The notes under the pieces were generated by a model, which had not been told where the DNA came from, made no database searches, and saw only the letters and a program-made list of their open reading frames with translations. A stretch of DNA of 64,000 nt, from assembly GCA_016717285.1 (NCBI GenBank), contig JADKFU010000005.1, positions 1 through 64,000 on the forward strand. The letters run 5' to 3'. This document shows, in pieces, positions 20,095 through 29,667 of this stretch; positions within the stretch are counted from its first letter, which is position 1; each line of letters begins with the position of its first letter. Position numbers and translations under genes: made by a program. The DNA comes from Chitinophagaceae bacterium (GTDB lineage Bacteria; Bacteroidota; Bacteroidia; Chitinophagales; UBA10324).

Positions 20095-21159
20095 ATGAAC
20101 TACCACAAGATCACTTACCGGAAAGAACCTCAGAATGGTTTTTATGCAACACTCAGAAGCCGCGTTGAACAGTATATGAAATCAGCCGCCCAAAAGAAAT
20201 TCAACATTGCACATGCAAAGGTGATTGCATTTGGCGGATCATACTTCGGTGCGTATGGTTACCTGTTGTTCATGGCTTCTTCGCCACAACAGATTCTTGT
20301 TGCTTATCTGGCTCTTGGCATCTGCAACTTCCTCATCTTTTTAAATGTGGTGCATGAGTCCATGCATGGAGCATTGTTTGCAGGCAAAAAATTAAATGCA
20401 ATGGCCGGTCATTGGCTTGAATGGTCAGGCACGAGTTCCTATTTCTGGAGAAAGCGGCACTTGCAAATGCACCATCCGTATCCAAATATTGTAGGATGGG
20501 ATCTTGATATCGAACAGTCCGGATTGATCAGGCTATCCCAGCAGGAGCCGTATCGGAAGTATCACCGCCTGCAACAATTTTATTTGCCGGTGATGTATTT
20601 ATTCTTTTCGCTTAACTGGTTTATCTCCCGCGATACAAAAGATTATCGCAGATGGAAATCAGTTATTCCCAAATGGGTATTGCCGCTGATGATCCTCTGC
20701 AAATTCAATCATCTGTTTTTTATGATTGCCTTACCCGCAATAGTAAGCCCCACTATGTGGATTTCGGTGTTGTCGGGTTTTCTGATCATGCATTTTACCA
20801 TGAGTGGATTGGCGGTGATGGCATTGCTTACGGCTCATGTAGGTGAGGATGCGGAATTTCCACGACCGGATGAAAACGGGCACATGACGGACACTTGGGC
20901 GATCCACCAGGTGCGCACCACCCATGATTTCGCAACGGATAATAAGATGGTCAATTTCCTTTTTGGAGGATTTAATTTTCATGTAGCACATCATCTCTTT
21001 CCGTCAACTTCACACATTCACTATGCTGCTATCACAAGCATCATTCAAAAAACAGCTGATGAGTTTGGAGTGGAATATAAATGTGAAAAGCTTGGGGAAG
21101 CACTTGTTTCACATTTCCATTTGCTGCACAAGACCAGCTTTGAGAGTATGGAAATTTAA
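20095..21159 (+). CDS. Fatty acid desaturase family protein
   Basis: 354 residues, membrane-bound di-iron enzyme. The three histidine boxes are present: HESMH (87-91), HLQMHH (about 122-127) and HVAHH (about 297-301), plus several hydrophobic segments such as LVAYLALGICNFLIFLNVV. The C-terminal HLFPSTSHIHY matches acyl-lipid desaturases and related hydroxylases. Fourth gene of a cluster with an SDR and CPBP protein; 45 bp separate it from the SDR. Confidence 0.88.
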   Translation: MNYHKITYRKEPQNGFYATLRSRVEQYMKSAAQKKFNIAHAKVIAFGGSYFGAYGYLLFMASSPQQILVAYLALGICNFLIFLNVVHESMHGALFAGKKLNAMAGHWLEWSGTSSYFWRKRHLQMHHPYPNIVGWDLDIEQSGLIRLSQQEPYRKYHRLQQFYLPVMYLFFSLNWFISRDTKDYRRWKSVIPKWVLPLMILCKFNHLFFMIALPAIVSPTMWISVLSGFLIMHFTMSGLAVMALLTAHVGEDAEFPRPDENGHMTDTWAIHQVRTTHDFATDNKMVNFLFGGFNFHVAHHLFPSTSHIHYAAITSIIQKTADEFGVEYKCEKLGEALVSHFHLLHKTSFESMEI

Positions 21160-21176
21160 AAGCTGACAGAAATAAA

Positions 21177-21198
21177 TTGTTTTCAATACTTGAAAACA
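21177..21198. terminator. Possible hairpin after the desaturase gene
   Basis: TTGTTTTCAA-TAC-TTGAAAACAG forms an inverted repeat with a 9-bp stem and a 3-nt loop just after the desaturase stop. There is no T-run behind it, so an intrinsic terminator is possible but unproven. Confidence 0.35.
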
Positions 21199-21265
21199 GC
21201 AATGATTCACTCACATCATTTACCAACCCTTGTTCAGCTGATTTTTTTGTTACCGCAATAAAACA

Positions 21266-22012
21266 ATGACTATGTACCTCTTTTTGAAAACTCGTCCCGC
21301 TAATGCATTTTTATTTTCAGTGATAACTGTATTTCTAAACAGTTGTACGGTGACCTATGCTCCCAATTCACACAATGTCCCACTCCTTGAGGAGAAAGGA
21401 GAGCTTGCACTCAGTGCGGGAGTATATGAAGCCGCCGGAGGAACTGAGTATGCAGGATATGAAGCTCAAGGCGCTTATGCAGTAACCCATCACCTTGGAT
21501 TGATGACCAACTTGTTACTTGCAGGATCTCTTTCAGTAAACGGAAACCATTCCTTATTTGAAGTGGGGACTGGCTATTATCATACACTTGGAACAAGTGG
21601 TGTGTTCGATGCATATGGAGGCATTGGATTCGGATCATTGCATAGTTATACTTCAAATTCAACGGTCATAAATACATTGAACTACCAACGCTTCTTTATG
21701 CAGCCTTCTATTGGTTACACATCACGCGCATTCGATTGTGCATTTAGTTTGAGGATGTGCGGATTGAATTATGCTGAGCAGCAGTCGGCAATTGACGAGT
21801 ATTATGAAAATGAATTCGGTCCTCCAAAATTTTCTATCCTGGCGGAACCTGCATTCACATTGCGTGGTGGATGGAAATATGTGAAGTTACAGTTGCAGCT
21901 CGGCTATTCAATTAATTTGACGGATGCTGATCAATTCCCCTGCACCACATTGAGCATGGGAGCTTATTTCACGCTTAACAAAAAGAGTTATAAAAATTCC
22001 ATTGCCAAATAA
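21266..22012 (+). CDS. Predicted outer-membrane lipoprotein of beta-barrel type
   Basis: 248 residues. A lipobox-like FLNSC follows a hydrophobic stretch (AFLFSVITVFLNSC). The mature part starts TVTYAPNSHNVPLLEEKGEL, a pattern seen in Bacteroidota lipoproteins that continue as an eight-stranded barrel. Alternating aromatic/hydrophobic segments follow (HLGLMTNLLLAGSLSVNG; FDAYGGIGFGSLHSY; TTLSMGAYFTLNKKS). Function unknown. Monocistronic. Confidence 0.65.
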   Translation: MTMYLFLKTRPANAFLFSVITVFLNSCTVTYAPNSHNVPLLEEKGELALSAGVYEAAGGTEYAGYEAQGAYAVTHHLGLMTNLLLAGSLSVNGNHSLFEVGTGYYHTLGTSGVFDAYGGIGFGSLHSYTSNSTVINTLNYQRFFMQPSIGYTSRAFDCAFSLRMCGLNYAEQQSAIDEYYENEFGPPKFSILAEPAFTLRGGWKYVKLQLQLGYSINLTDADQFPCTTLSMGAYFTLNKKSYKNSIAK

Positions 22013-22238
22013 ATTTCATACAGAACCTCCTTTCCCAAAGAGTACAGGCGATTTACTGATGCATTGTAATCTTAATGCTTCTCTTCGAACCGCCTCTCAC
22101 AGGAAGGGCTAAAGAATAAATGGAAAGCTTTCCTTTTTTTGAATTTTTGATTTTTCTTTTCTGACCTAAACTAAAAACGAAAATAAAGTGCGACTACATT
22201 TTGCAGGAACGGCAAATCACCCGGCTTAATTGCGAATA

Positions 22239-22491
22239 ATGCAAATCACAACCACTATGCAAGTGAGTTTTATTTCATGGTTGCGTTTTCTGCAAATTTT
22301 AAGAAAGTCCATGCCTGTTTCCGTTTCCAATCAGAGTGCGACAGGTATTTCTTTGTTGTATGAATTCGGCATCAAATTCTAACCAAAAAATCAACACTAT
22401 GAAAAACACACCTCCTCTTCAATGCTGCAATGTTTTTTGCAGTGACGGTAAAAAGCATCATAAAGGATTGCTATTTGAGATCTGGTAAACC
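22239..22491 (+). pseudogene. Degenerate stretch with two gene-like remnants
   Basis: Lies inside a 514-bp gap (22,013-22,526) without an intact gene. From 22,239 a 47-codon frame ends in SATGISLLYEFGIKF, which looks like the closing strand of an outer-membrane barrel. At 22,400 an ATG begins MKNT, and after a one-base shift the sequence reads LFNAAMFFAVTVKS, like a signal peptide, before stopping at 22,491. Both look like vestiges. GGAAAGCTTTCC plus a T-run at 22,119-22,137 could be a weak terminator of the preceding gene. Confidence 0.3.
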
Positions 22492-22526
22492 ATAAAGGCC
22501 ACTTAATTTTTATTTAATCTTTCATC

Positions 22527-23045
22527 ATGAAACTTCCACTGACAAAAGTATTAATCACACTGATTTCGATCTTAATTTCAAGCTTTAAATTGCAGGCAGT
22601 TCCTCAAAGAAATCATTGGATGATTATTACCAGGCAAGGTGATACTATAACGTCCTCAAGATTCAATCGCATCATTGGTGACACGTTGTTTTTCAACTGC
22701 GAAAATTGTAAAGGAAAAATTTTTATTGATGATGTTGCAGGTATTCTGCGAGTGAAGTATCCGCGATACGGTCGCAATATTGTTGTTGGCACCTTATCAG
22801 GATTCTTTTTTGGGATGTTTATCGGATCGGTTGCAGGGCCCAATGAGATTGATCCATATTGGGGATGGCCTTCCGATGCAGATTTTACTGCGCTTTATAC
22901 AGGATTGATTGTGGGGACTCTTGCGGGGGCAGGAACGGGAGCAGTTATCTCAGTGTCCAACAATAAAAATCAGGTCTATGATTTTTCAGATAAAAACATC
23001 GTGCAAAAGGAAGTTGCCTTGAGAAATCTTTGTGTTGAAAAATAA
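22527..23045 (+). CDS. Secreted protein with glycine-zipper membrane segments (paralogue 1)
   Basis: 172 residues. Signal peptide (KVLITLISILISSFKLQA), then a short beta-rich domain (HWMIITRQGDTITSSRFN, IIGDTLFFNCENCKGKIFID) and a glycine-rich hydrophobic pair, VVGTLSGFFFGMFIGSVAG and GLIVGTLAGAGTGAVIS, joined by a D/W-rich loop. The tail is soluble. The same layout occurs in the next gene (23,200), so the two are tandem paralogues. Function unknown; the glycine zippers suggest membrane insertion or oligomerisation. Confidence 0.6.
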   Translation: MKLPLTKVLITLISILISSFKLQAVPQRNHWMIITRQGDTITSSRFNRIIGDTLFFNCENCKGKIFIDDVAGILRVKYPRYGRNIVVGTLSGFFFGMFIGSVAGPNEIDPYWGWPSDADFTALYTGLIVGTLAGAGTGAVISVSNNKNQVYDFSDKNIVQKEVALRNLCVEK

Positions 23046-23199
23046 TGTTTGGAGGAAAAAAAGTAAGGGTTTCAAAAAGCTGCATTTTGCTGAATGATCA
23101 TTAACATCACAATCAGTATCGTTGTATTAATTTCTGAAATGCTAAAACTTTCTTTTTATAAAAATAAACCACGCTCTCAAAATGAGAAAATAATTTACT

Positions 23200-23721
23200 A
23201 TGAAAAAAATTCATGTACCATTAGTTTTGATTTGTATACAATTAACAATCGTCACTATTTTAATGAATGGTGATGCATCTGCGCAGGATATCAAAGGTTC
23301 CTATTGGCGAATTAAAAAAAAGGATGCTTCTGTTATCATCGTAAAGAAAATGAAGTTTGTCAGGCTTGATACTTTATTTCTTTCTGTTCAGGACACGAAT
23401 GTGAAGCTGCCGGTGGATGCTGTTGTTTCAATTACTAAAGTGAGAAAAGGCAAAGAGGTTAGAGGTGCTGCGATTGGCGCAGCAGTGGGTTTCGGTGTGG
23501 GATCATCGTTTACGCTTTTTATGGATATGTCAAGTGGGGAACATAGTTACTTCGGTGCAGGTGGAGATGCGCTTTTGGGAGGATTGATATTCTCGATTCC
23601 GGGAGCGCTTGCTGGAGGAATAACCGGATCATTAATAAAACAAGAGAAAGAGTATGACATTGAAACATGGACAACGAATGAAAAAATAGTGCTGATTACC
23701 AGATATTGTGAGGAGGATTGA
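23200..23721 (+). CDS. Secreted protein with glycine-zipper membrane segments (paralogue 2)
   Basis: 173 residues. Signal peptide (VPLVLICIQLTIVTIL...ASA). The order of elements matches the previous gene: SYWRIKKKDASVIIVKK, VRLDTLFLSVQD, a 'VDAVVSITKVRKGKEVRGA' link, then glycine-rich segments AAIGAAVGFGVGSSFTLF and GLIFSIPGALAGGITGSL, and a short acidic/basic tail. Sequence identity between the two is low but layout and key positions (TLF-F/L, the G-rich pair) agree. It is followed 45 bp later by the TonB receptor gene. Confidence 0.6.
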   Translation: MKKIHVPLVLICIQLTIVTILMNGDASAQDIKGSYWRIKKKDASVIIVKKMKFVRLDTLFLSVQDTNVKLPVDAVVSITKVRKGKEVRGAAIGAAVGFGVGSSFTLFMDMSSGEHSYFGAGGDALLGGLIFSIPGALAGGITGSLIKQEKEYDIETWTTNEKIVLITRYCEED

Positions 23722-23766
23722 CAGACGTCGAAATTTTAAAAAAAGTCATTTGTCACCGTTGAAGCT

Positions 23767-26187
23767 ATGAAAAACATTTTCCTCTTCTACTTTTTTATTC
23801 TTGTATCGTGTGCTTCCGGCTTTGCGCAAGGGCAGGTTATTCGCGGCGCAGTAACTGATTATGATTCAAAAATTCCACTCACCGGCGTAAATGTGATTCT
23901 TTATAAGGACAGCATCATTTCAAAAGTAGTTGCCACCGATGAAAATGGCTTATACAGATTGGACGCTGTTGCATTGGGCAGGAACAAGGTGAAGTTCAGT
24001 TATCTTGGTTATGAAGAACAAACCATTTCCAATGTAATTGTCACTTCCGCGAAAGAAGTAATCCTTAATGCAGCATTAAATGAATCGGTGAATGTGATCG
24101 ATGAAGTGGTGGTAACCGCTTTCAAGCCGGGTGAAACACGAAACGAAATGGCAACGGTGAGTGCGCGGCCATTTACGATTGAAGAAACAGATCGATATGC
24201 CGGCAGTCGTGGTGATCCTGCACGCATGGCTTCCAACTTTGCAGGTGTGCAGGGTGCTGATGATTCAAGAAATGATATTGTGATACGTGGCAATTCTCCC
24301 GGTGGTGTTTTATGGAAGATGGAAGGAGTGCCCATGCTGAACCCCAATCATTTTAATATTCCGGGAACAACAGGAAGCCCTGTGACCATTCTGAACAATA
24401 AATTTTTAGCGAACTCCGATTTTTTCACCGGCGCTTTTCCCGCTGAATTCGGCAATACTATTTCAGGTGTATTTGATTTGTTCCAGCGCAACGGCAACAA
24501 TGAAAAATATGAGTTCAGTGGCCAGGTTGGTTTTTTAGGATTGGAAGCAATGGCAGAAGGTCCGATTTTAAAAGAGCATAAATCATCTTTTCTCGCAACC
24601 TATCGCTACTCCACCTTGCAATTGTTTGATGTGCTGGGAATAGACATCGGAACGAATTCCATTCCCAATTACCAGGATGGATTTTTCCGCCTGAATTTTC
24701 CTTTAAAGAAAAATGCGTCCCTATCTGTTTTCGGGATGGGTGGATTAAGTAAGGTAGATATTCTCATCAGCGATCAGCAAAAGCCGGAAGCAGATTTATA
24801 TGCACAAAGTGACCGTGATCAGTATTTCAATTCGAAGATGGGCATCACCGGCATCACTTATTCCAAAACATTTTCTGCCCGAACCTACATGAAAGCCACT
24901 GTGGCTGCACAGGGTAATGCAGTGATTGCTCATCACGATCTGGTTTATCGCCACATTGGTAGTGATGGCAACTATGCTTTGGATTCATTACTCCCTATTC
25001 TTGATTATACCTTTAAGGAATCGAGAATTTCCGCGGTTGCGGCTATCAATCATAAATTCAATTCTCATTGGTTGATGAAGGCCGGTTTTTCAGCGGAAGC
25101 TTTGCTATATAATTATATGGACTCCACGCGCAACCTCGACAGCACTTCTGCTTATTACTATCAATACTATACACGATGGGATTCAAAAGGAACTACATCG
25201 CTGATTCAGCCTTATATGCAATTCAAATACAAACCCAATGATCGACTCACCTTTAATGTCGGATTGCATGCGCAATATTTCGGATTGAGCAACAGCGTCT
25301 CACTTTTTGAACCACGATTGGGCATTCAATATGATTTGGGAAACAACCAGTTGATTGCCTTTGGAACAGGATTGCATAGCCAGCAGCAAAATCTGTATCT
25401 CTATTTCTATCGTTTGCAGGATTCATTGAATAAACCGTTGCAACCTCACAATCTCGACATGGATTTTACAAAGTCGATGCATTTTGTGGGATCATACAGC
25501 AAGTTATTTGCTGAGCATTATTTTTTGAAAGCAGAAGTTTATTATCAATACTTGTTTAATGTTCCGGTTGATACACTGACGTCTTCTTTCTCACTCATCA
25601 ATACCGGCGTTGGCTTCTCCCGGTTTTTTCCACTGCCATTGGAGAACGCAGGCACAGGCGTTAATTACGGAGCAGAACTTACACTGCAGCGTGTTTTTTA
25701 CCGGCAATATTTTTTCATGATTACCGGTTCGTTGTTTCAGTCAACGTATAAAGGAAGCGATGATAGTGCTCGTAATTCAGATTTCAATGCACAGTATGTT
25801 TTGAATTTATTGGGCACGAAAGAATTCACCGTACGAAAGAAAAACACATTCAGCATCGGCGCTAAGCTCACCACCGAAGGAGGCCATTGGTATGGCCCTG
25901 TTGATACTTTGCAAAGTGAGATTCAGAAAGAAGTAATCTATCAGGATGCAGGAAGAAACTCATTGCAGTTTGCACCATACTTCCGCTTCGACCTGAAATT
26001 TAATTACCGGATCAATGCAAAAAAAATGAGTCATGAAATTGGTCTAGACCTGGTGAATGTTTTTGACACGCAGAATATTCTGGGTCTCACCTACATTCCT
26101 AACGATGATGATCCGTCACGTAGCGTGATCCAGGAAAATTACCAGTTGGGAAGGCTGCCGTTGTTTTATTACAGGATTGATTTTTAA
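23767..26187 (+). CDS. TonB-dependent outer-membrane receptor with carboxypeptidase-regulatory-like N-terminus
   Basis: 806 residues. Signal peptide ending ...CASGFAQ; a CarboxypepD-reg-like domain (IRGAVTDYDSKIPLTGVNVI; FSYLGYEEQTISNVIV; residues ~20-110); a plug domain (ARPFTIEETDRYAGSRGDPA; GVQGADDSRNDIVIRGNSPG) and a beta-barrel to the C-terminus (GIDLVNVFDTQN...; final YRIDF with terminal Phe). The first short domain and the plug classify it as a non-SusC TonB receptor; substrate not evident. The next gene on the opposite strand is an HTH regulator, only 9 bp away, but in convergent orientation. Confidence 0.85.
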   Translation: MKNIFLFYFFILVSCASGFAQGQVIRGAVTDYDSKIPLTGVNVILYKDSIISKVVATDENGLYRLDAVALGRNKVKFSYLGYEEQTISNVIVTSAKEVILNAALNESVNVIDEVVVTAFKPGETRNEMATVSARPFTIEETDRYAGSRGDPARMASNFAGVQGADDSRNDIVIRGNSPGGVLWKMEGVPMLNPNHFNIPGTTGSPVTILNNKFLANSDFFTGAFPAEFGNTISGVFDLFQRNGNNEKYEFSGQVGFLGLEAMAEGPILKEHKSSFLATYRYSTLQLFDVLGIDIGTNSIPNYQDGFFRLNFPLKKNASLSVFGMGGLSKVDILISDQQKPEADLYAQSDRDQYFNSKMGITGITYSKTFSARTYMKATVAAQGNAVIAHHDLVYRHIGSDGNYALDSLLPILDYTFKESRISAVAAINHKFNSHWLMKAGFSAEALLYNYMDSTRNLDSTSAYYYQYYTRWDSKGTTSLIQPYMQFKYKPNDRLTFNVGLHAQYFGLSNSVSLFEPRLGIQYDLGNNQLIAFGTGLHSQQQNLYLYFYRLQDSLNKPLQPHNLDMDFTKSMHFVGSYSKLFAEHYFLKAEVYYQYLFNVPVDTLTSSFSLINTGVGFSRFFPLPLENAGTGVNYGAELTLQRVFYRQYFFMITGSLFQSTYKGSDDSARNSDFNAQYVLNLLGTKEFTVRKKNTFSIGAKLTTEGGHWYGPVDTLQSEIQKEVIYQDAGRNSLQFAPYFRFDLKFNYRINAKKMSHEIGLDLVNVFDTQNILGLTYIPNDDDPSRSVIQENYQLGRLPLFYYRIDF

Positions 26188-26196
26188 ACTGCAACA

Positions 26197-27186
26197 TCAT
26201 TTCTGTTTCAGCGCATTGATCTTCTCATAAATCCTGTTGAAGAATTTTATTCGTTCCTTTTCCGCAGTGCCGCTGATCTTAATGCTCTTCCGCATTTGTT
26301 TCTGAAAGTAGGTATCGCTCTCAGAACAGAAGCCCGCGTGAGAAGTGAAAAGATAATCCATAGAATGATAACCGACGAGCGCCAGTTGTGAACTCTCAGA
26401 TTTAAACAGCAGGGAATTATCAAGCACGGTCAATTCATTGTAGTAAAGATCAAAAGATGTTTCCGGTCGCACCTGATTACCGTTCCAGAATTTTGAATTG
26501 GATTCCGCCTGAATTGCAAGCAGTTCAACCAATTCAATCAGTTTATCACAAAGCTTTTTCGTTACGCTCTCATTGGTCATCCATCCTGCTTCACTAAAAT
26601 ATTGGATCTGTCGAATAGCAGTATTTACGGTATCGTCATTCCACAATTCAACTGTTGGAATAGTAAAATACAGCTTCGCGAGACCGATAGCTTTTTTAAG
26701 TATGGTTTCAGGAATGATGTTGAAATCAAATTTTGCGGATTTTATAGCCGCATTGCCATGCATGGTTTTTAACCAAAAGAATAATTTGAATTCAGCAAAT
26801 TCAGGAAACTGGAAAAAGTGAAAAACAGGAATATCCTTGGCAGCAAAAAAACAGGTTTTGGTTTTTGCTTCCGCGAATGCTTTAAGATATTGCTCCGTTT
26901 TCGTTAGGTATTCATCAAAGTCGGAGGCCTCTCCCCTGAAGGTGGATCTGCCAAATAAAACCGAATCCTTGTTTTTGACGCGAGAGAAATCTTCCAGTGC
27001 AATTCCAAAATGACCGGCAAGCACAAGCGCTTCTTCGAAAGTGAGGGCCGTTTCACCTCTCAACCTTCGGTAAACACTATCGTTGCTTAACCCCAGCAGG
27101 TCGGCCACCTCATCTACAAATGATAGATTCGGATCAAGCTTTTGCTTTATTCTTTCAAAAAGTGAATGTTGATTTTCATATGCCAT
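26197..27186 (-). CDS. Helix-turn-helix transcriptional regulator (XRE/BetR-like N-terminus)
   Basis: 329 residues. An N-terminal HTH is visible at residues ~18-65 (NLSFVDEVADLLGLSNDSVYRR, then ALTFEEALVLAGHFGIALED). The remaining ~250 residues form an all-alpha domain with aromatic-rich segments (VFHFFQFPEFAEFKLFFWLK) and no recognised ligand fold. Such proteins are common in Sphingobacteriia as solitary regulators. Target genes are not shown by the sequence. Confidence 0.65.
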   Translation of the reverse strand: MAYENQHSLFERIKQKLDPNLSFVDEVADLLGLSNDSVYRRLRGETALTFEEALVLAGHFGIALEDFSRVKNKDSVLFGRSTFRGEASDFDEYLTKTEQYLKAFAEAKTKTCFFAAKDIPVFHFFQFPEFAEFKLFFWLKTMHGNAAIKSAKFDFNIIPETILKKAIGLAKLYFTIPTVELWNDDTVNTAIRQIQYFSEAGWMTNESVTKKLCDKLIELVELLAIQAESNSKFWNGNQVRPETSFDLYYNELTVLDNSLLFKSESSQLALVGYHSMDYLFTSHAGFCSESDTYFQKQMRKSIKISGTAEKERIKFFNRIYEKINALKQK

Positions 27187-27402
27187 AAATCAATGGGTGT
27201 TTTATACTATTTACCGCATCAAGATAAAGGAAGTTTTTTCACTATTTATGGTTGCCGATGATTTACATTTAAATCAATTCAGCGGTTAATTATAGATGAG
27301 TGCCAAAATGTTGCTATAAATAAAAGTATTAGCAGAGCAACTGATCATAAGGCAAACCATTCACCATCCGCTCAAATTATTAACTTGCAAAAAATTCTCC
27401 CC

Positions 27403-28590
27403 ATGAAAATCTATATCATAGCAATACTGACCTTTTGCTTTTCGCAATTCGCGCTCGCCCAAAACGTAAACTTCTTCACCGGTACCTGGGAGGAAGCACA
27501 GCAAAAAGCCAAGTCGGAAAACAAGTACATCATGGTAGATGCTTTCACCGATTGGTGCGGGCCGTGTAAGAGAATGGATGCTGAAATGTTTCATAGCAAT
27601 ACTATGGTGGCGGATTTTGTGAATGGAAACTTTGTTGCTTTCAAAGCGGATTGTGAAAAATCACCTACTGCTGCTATTGCGATGAAATTTAAAGTAATCA
27701 GCTATCCGACATTGTTGTTTTTTAATCCGCAAGGACAATTGGTTTCCAGAAGTCTTGGTTATACTTCCAATCAGAAAGAATTCATGGAGCCGTTTCAAAA
27801 GGCGCTTTCAATTAAAGAGCAAAAGGTTTATGCCTTTGATTCTAAAGTGCTTGATCCCGGCTTTCCTGCCATTTATAAAGATGCATTTAAAGTGGATGGA
27901 GGAACGCCTGTACGTCACAATGCTGACGAAGTGGTGCAATTTCTGGATGAACAAAAAGATAAGTTTTCTGAAGTGAGCTGGAACGTGATGTATGTTTATT
28001 CCTTTCCGGGAAAGTATGAGCAATTTTTCCTTGACAATTATGCGAAGTATCAATCACTTTATAAGAATGAAGCATCAGATGCAGTGCAGAAAGCGGCCTA
28101 CAAGCATGTAAGTATCGCTATGAAAAATAAAGATGAAAAAGAGTTGAACACGGCAACTGCAATGGTGCAGAAATATATTCCTGAACAGTCAGCAGAGTTA
28201 TTGCCTGTTTGGCAAATCAATTTTTATAAAAGCACCGGGCAATGGAAGCAATATGCTGATGCCATTGATGCCGAATTGAAGAGTGATCCTGCTATTGATG
28301 TTGAATACCTGAACCAGTTCTGCTGGCCCATTTATGAAAAATGTGATGATCCTGATGTGATCAAACAAGCCCTGGGTTGGTTAGATGCAAGAGCAGCAAA
28401 AATCAAATCATACGAAGTGCTGGATACTTATGCTGCATTACTTTATAAAGGCAAACGGTATGATGATGCAGAAACCTATGCTTTAAAGGCAATTAAAGCC
28501 GGAGAAGATGATGATCAGGATGTGAAAGAAACAAAAGATTTATTGGTTAAAATAAGGGAAGCAAAAGATACCACTTCAGGAAATAAGTGA
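27403..28590 (+). CDS. Secreted thioredoxin-family protein with a C-terminal helical domain
   Basis: 395 residues from the ATG at 27,403, chosen over one 18 bp earlier because it starts a clean signal peptide (MKIYIIAILTFCFSQFALAQ). A thioredoxin domain (residues ~20-140) has the WCGPC active site at 51-55 and the cis-Pro region ISYPTLLFFN. The C-terminal half is helical and TPR-like (TAMVQKYIPEQSAELLPVWQ; YDDAETYALKAIKAGEDDDQ). Likely a periplasmic disulfide reductase or holdase. The 3' end overlaps the convergent hydrolase gene by 15 bp. Confidence 0.82.
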   Translation: MKIYIIAILTFCFSQFALAQNVNFFTGTWEEAQQKAKSENKYIMVDAFTDWCGPCKRMDAEMFHSNTMVADFVNGNFVAFKADCEKSPTAAIAMKFKVISYPTLLFFNPQGQLVSRSLGYTSNQKEFMEPFQKALSIKEQKVYAFDSKVLDPGFPAIYKDAFKVDGGTPVRHNADEVVQFLDEQKDKFSEVSWNVMYVYSFPGKYEQFFLDNYAKYQSLYKNEASDAVQKAAYKHVSIAMKNKDEKELNTATAMVQKYIPEQSAELLPVWQINFYKSTGQWKQYADAIDAELKSDPAIDVEYLNQFCWPIYEKCDDPDVIKQALGWLDARAAKIKSYEVLDTYAALLYKGKRYDDAETYALKAIKAGEDDDQDVKETKDLLVKIREAKDTTSGNK

Positions 28591-29394
28591 TAGCCATTCA
28601 CTGATCGCAAGCTGACATTTTTCCGGCGCTTCCACCATTCCCATGTGACCAACATTTTCCAACAAGCTGATTACAGAGCGTTCTGGCAGATGCGATTGTT
28701 GCAACGTTTTTTCCGGCGAAATTGCTTTGTCTTCTTTTCCAATAATAAATAACACTGGCACCGTAGCTTGTTTCAACACTTCAATGGTATTGCGGCGGTT
28801 TCGCATTGCTAAAGAAGCCTGGGCCACTCCTTCAGCGGTAGAAGTTTCAGCGCCATGTTTTTTCAATGCATTGATTTTCTGTTCATTTTCGGTTTTAAAT
28901 TCTTCAGCGAAAAGATTGTTGTAGAGTTCGTTTACAAACTGCGTTACTCCTTTCGTTCTCACCAAATTTGCAACACGCTCACGGTCTTTCTTTTTTGCTT
29001 CATCATCTTCTGAAGCAAATGAATGAAATAGCCCGAAACCTGAAAGACAATTTCCATATCTCTCTGCAAAATTCATCGTAACATATCCGCCAAGAGAGTG
29101 ACCGATGACAGCACAGGAAGAAATTTTTTCTGCGTCTAGCATAGCTTTAATGCAATCAGCATAAGAGTCAATCGAGCAGGGTTGGTTTGGTAAACCTGAC
29201 TTACCAAAGCCCGGTAAATCAGGTAACAGCACTGTATACTTTTCAGCAAAAGGAATAATAAAGTCATTCCAGATTGTATGATCTTCACAGAAACCATGAA
29301 GGAAGACCAATGGAAAACCGTTGCCTGTTTTGAAGTAACTGAAGGTTGCTCCTGAAATGGAAATGGCTGAAGATGTCATATTAGTAGGTCGCAA
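28576..29394 (-). CDS. Alpha/beta hydrolase
   Basis: 272 residues. Oxyanion-hole HG in VFLHGFCEDHTIW (33-34), nucleophile Ser100 in VIGHSLGGY, acid candidate Asp in LFIIGKEDKAIS (near 219), and the catalytic His in ENVGHMGMVEAP (near 247). A 70-residue cap with charged helices lies between. Similar to small esterases and haloperoxidase-like hydrolases; the natural substrate is unknown. Oriented toward the thioredoxin gene and overlapping its end. Confidence 0.85.
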   Translation of the reverse strand: MRPTNMTSSAISISGATFSYFKTGNGFPLVFLHGFCEDHTIWNDFIIPFAEKYTVLLPDLPGFGKSGLPNQPCSIDSYADCIKAMLDAEKISSCAVIGHSLGGYVTMNFAERYGNCLSGFGLFHSFASEDDEAKKKDRERVANLVRTKGVTQFVNELYNNLFAEEFKTENEQKINALKKHGAETSTAEGVAQASLAMRNRRNTIEVLKQATVPVLFIIGKEDKAISPEKTLQQSHLPERSVISLLENVGHMGMVEAPEKCQLAISEWLSLIS

Positions 29395-29667
29395 TTTTGA
29401 GTTGTTAATGCAGCAAGGTAAAGCTATTCGTTTTTACGCTTCAGATCCGCACAGCGACTGGATTTTTTAGCCAGCCTGACTATACATTTATAAATAATTT
29501 AATGCTTTAGTTTCTCGCTATGATCATTATGCCGGATTAATAGGATCAATCTTACAGTCACACATGAATTTTATTTTAGAATATTTTAAAAAGATTAAAC
29601 AAAATTCCAACCAGCTTGTTTGAACCGAAAGCAATATCAAAATTGTAAAAACGACTGAACCCGGAAG

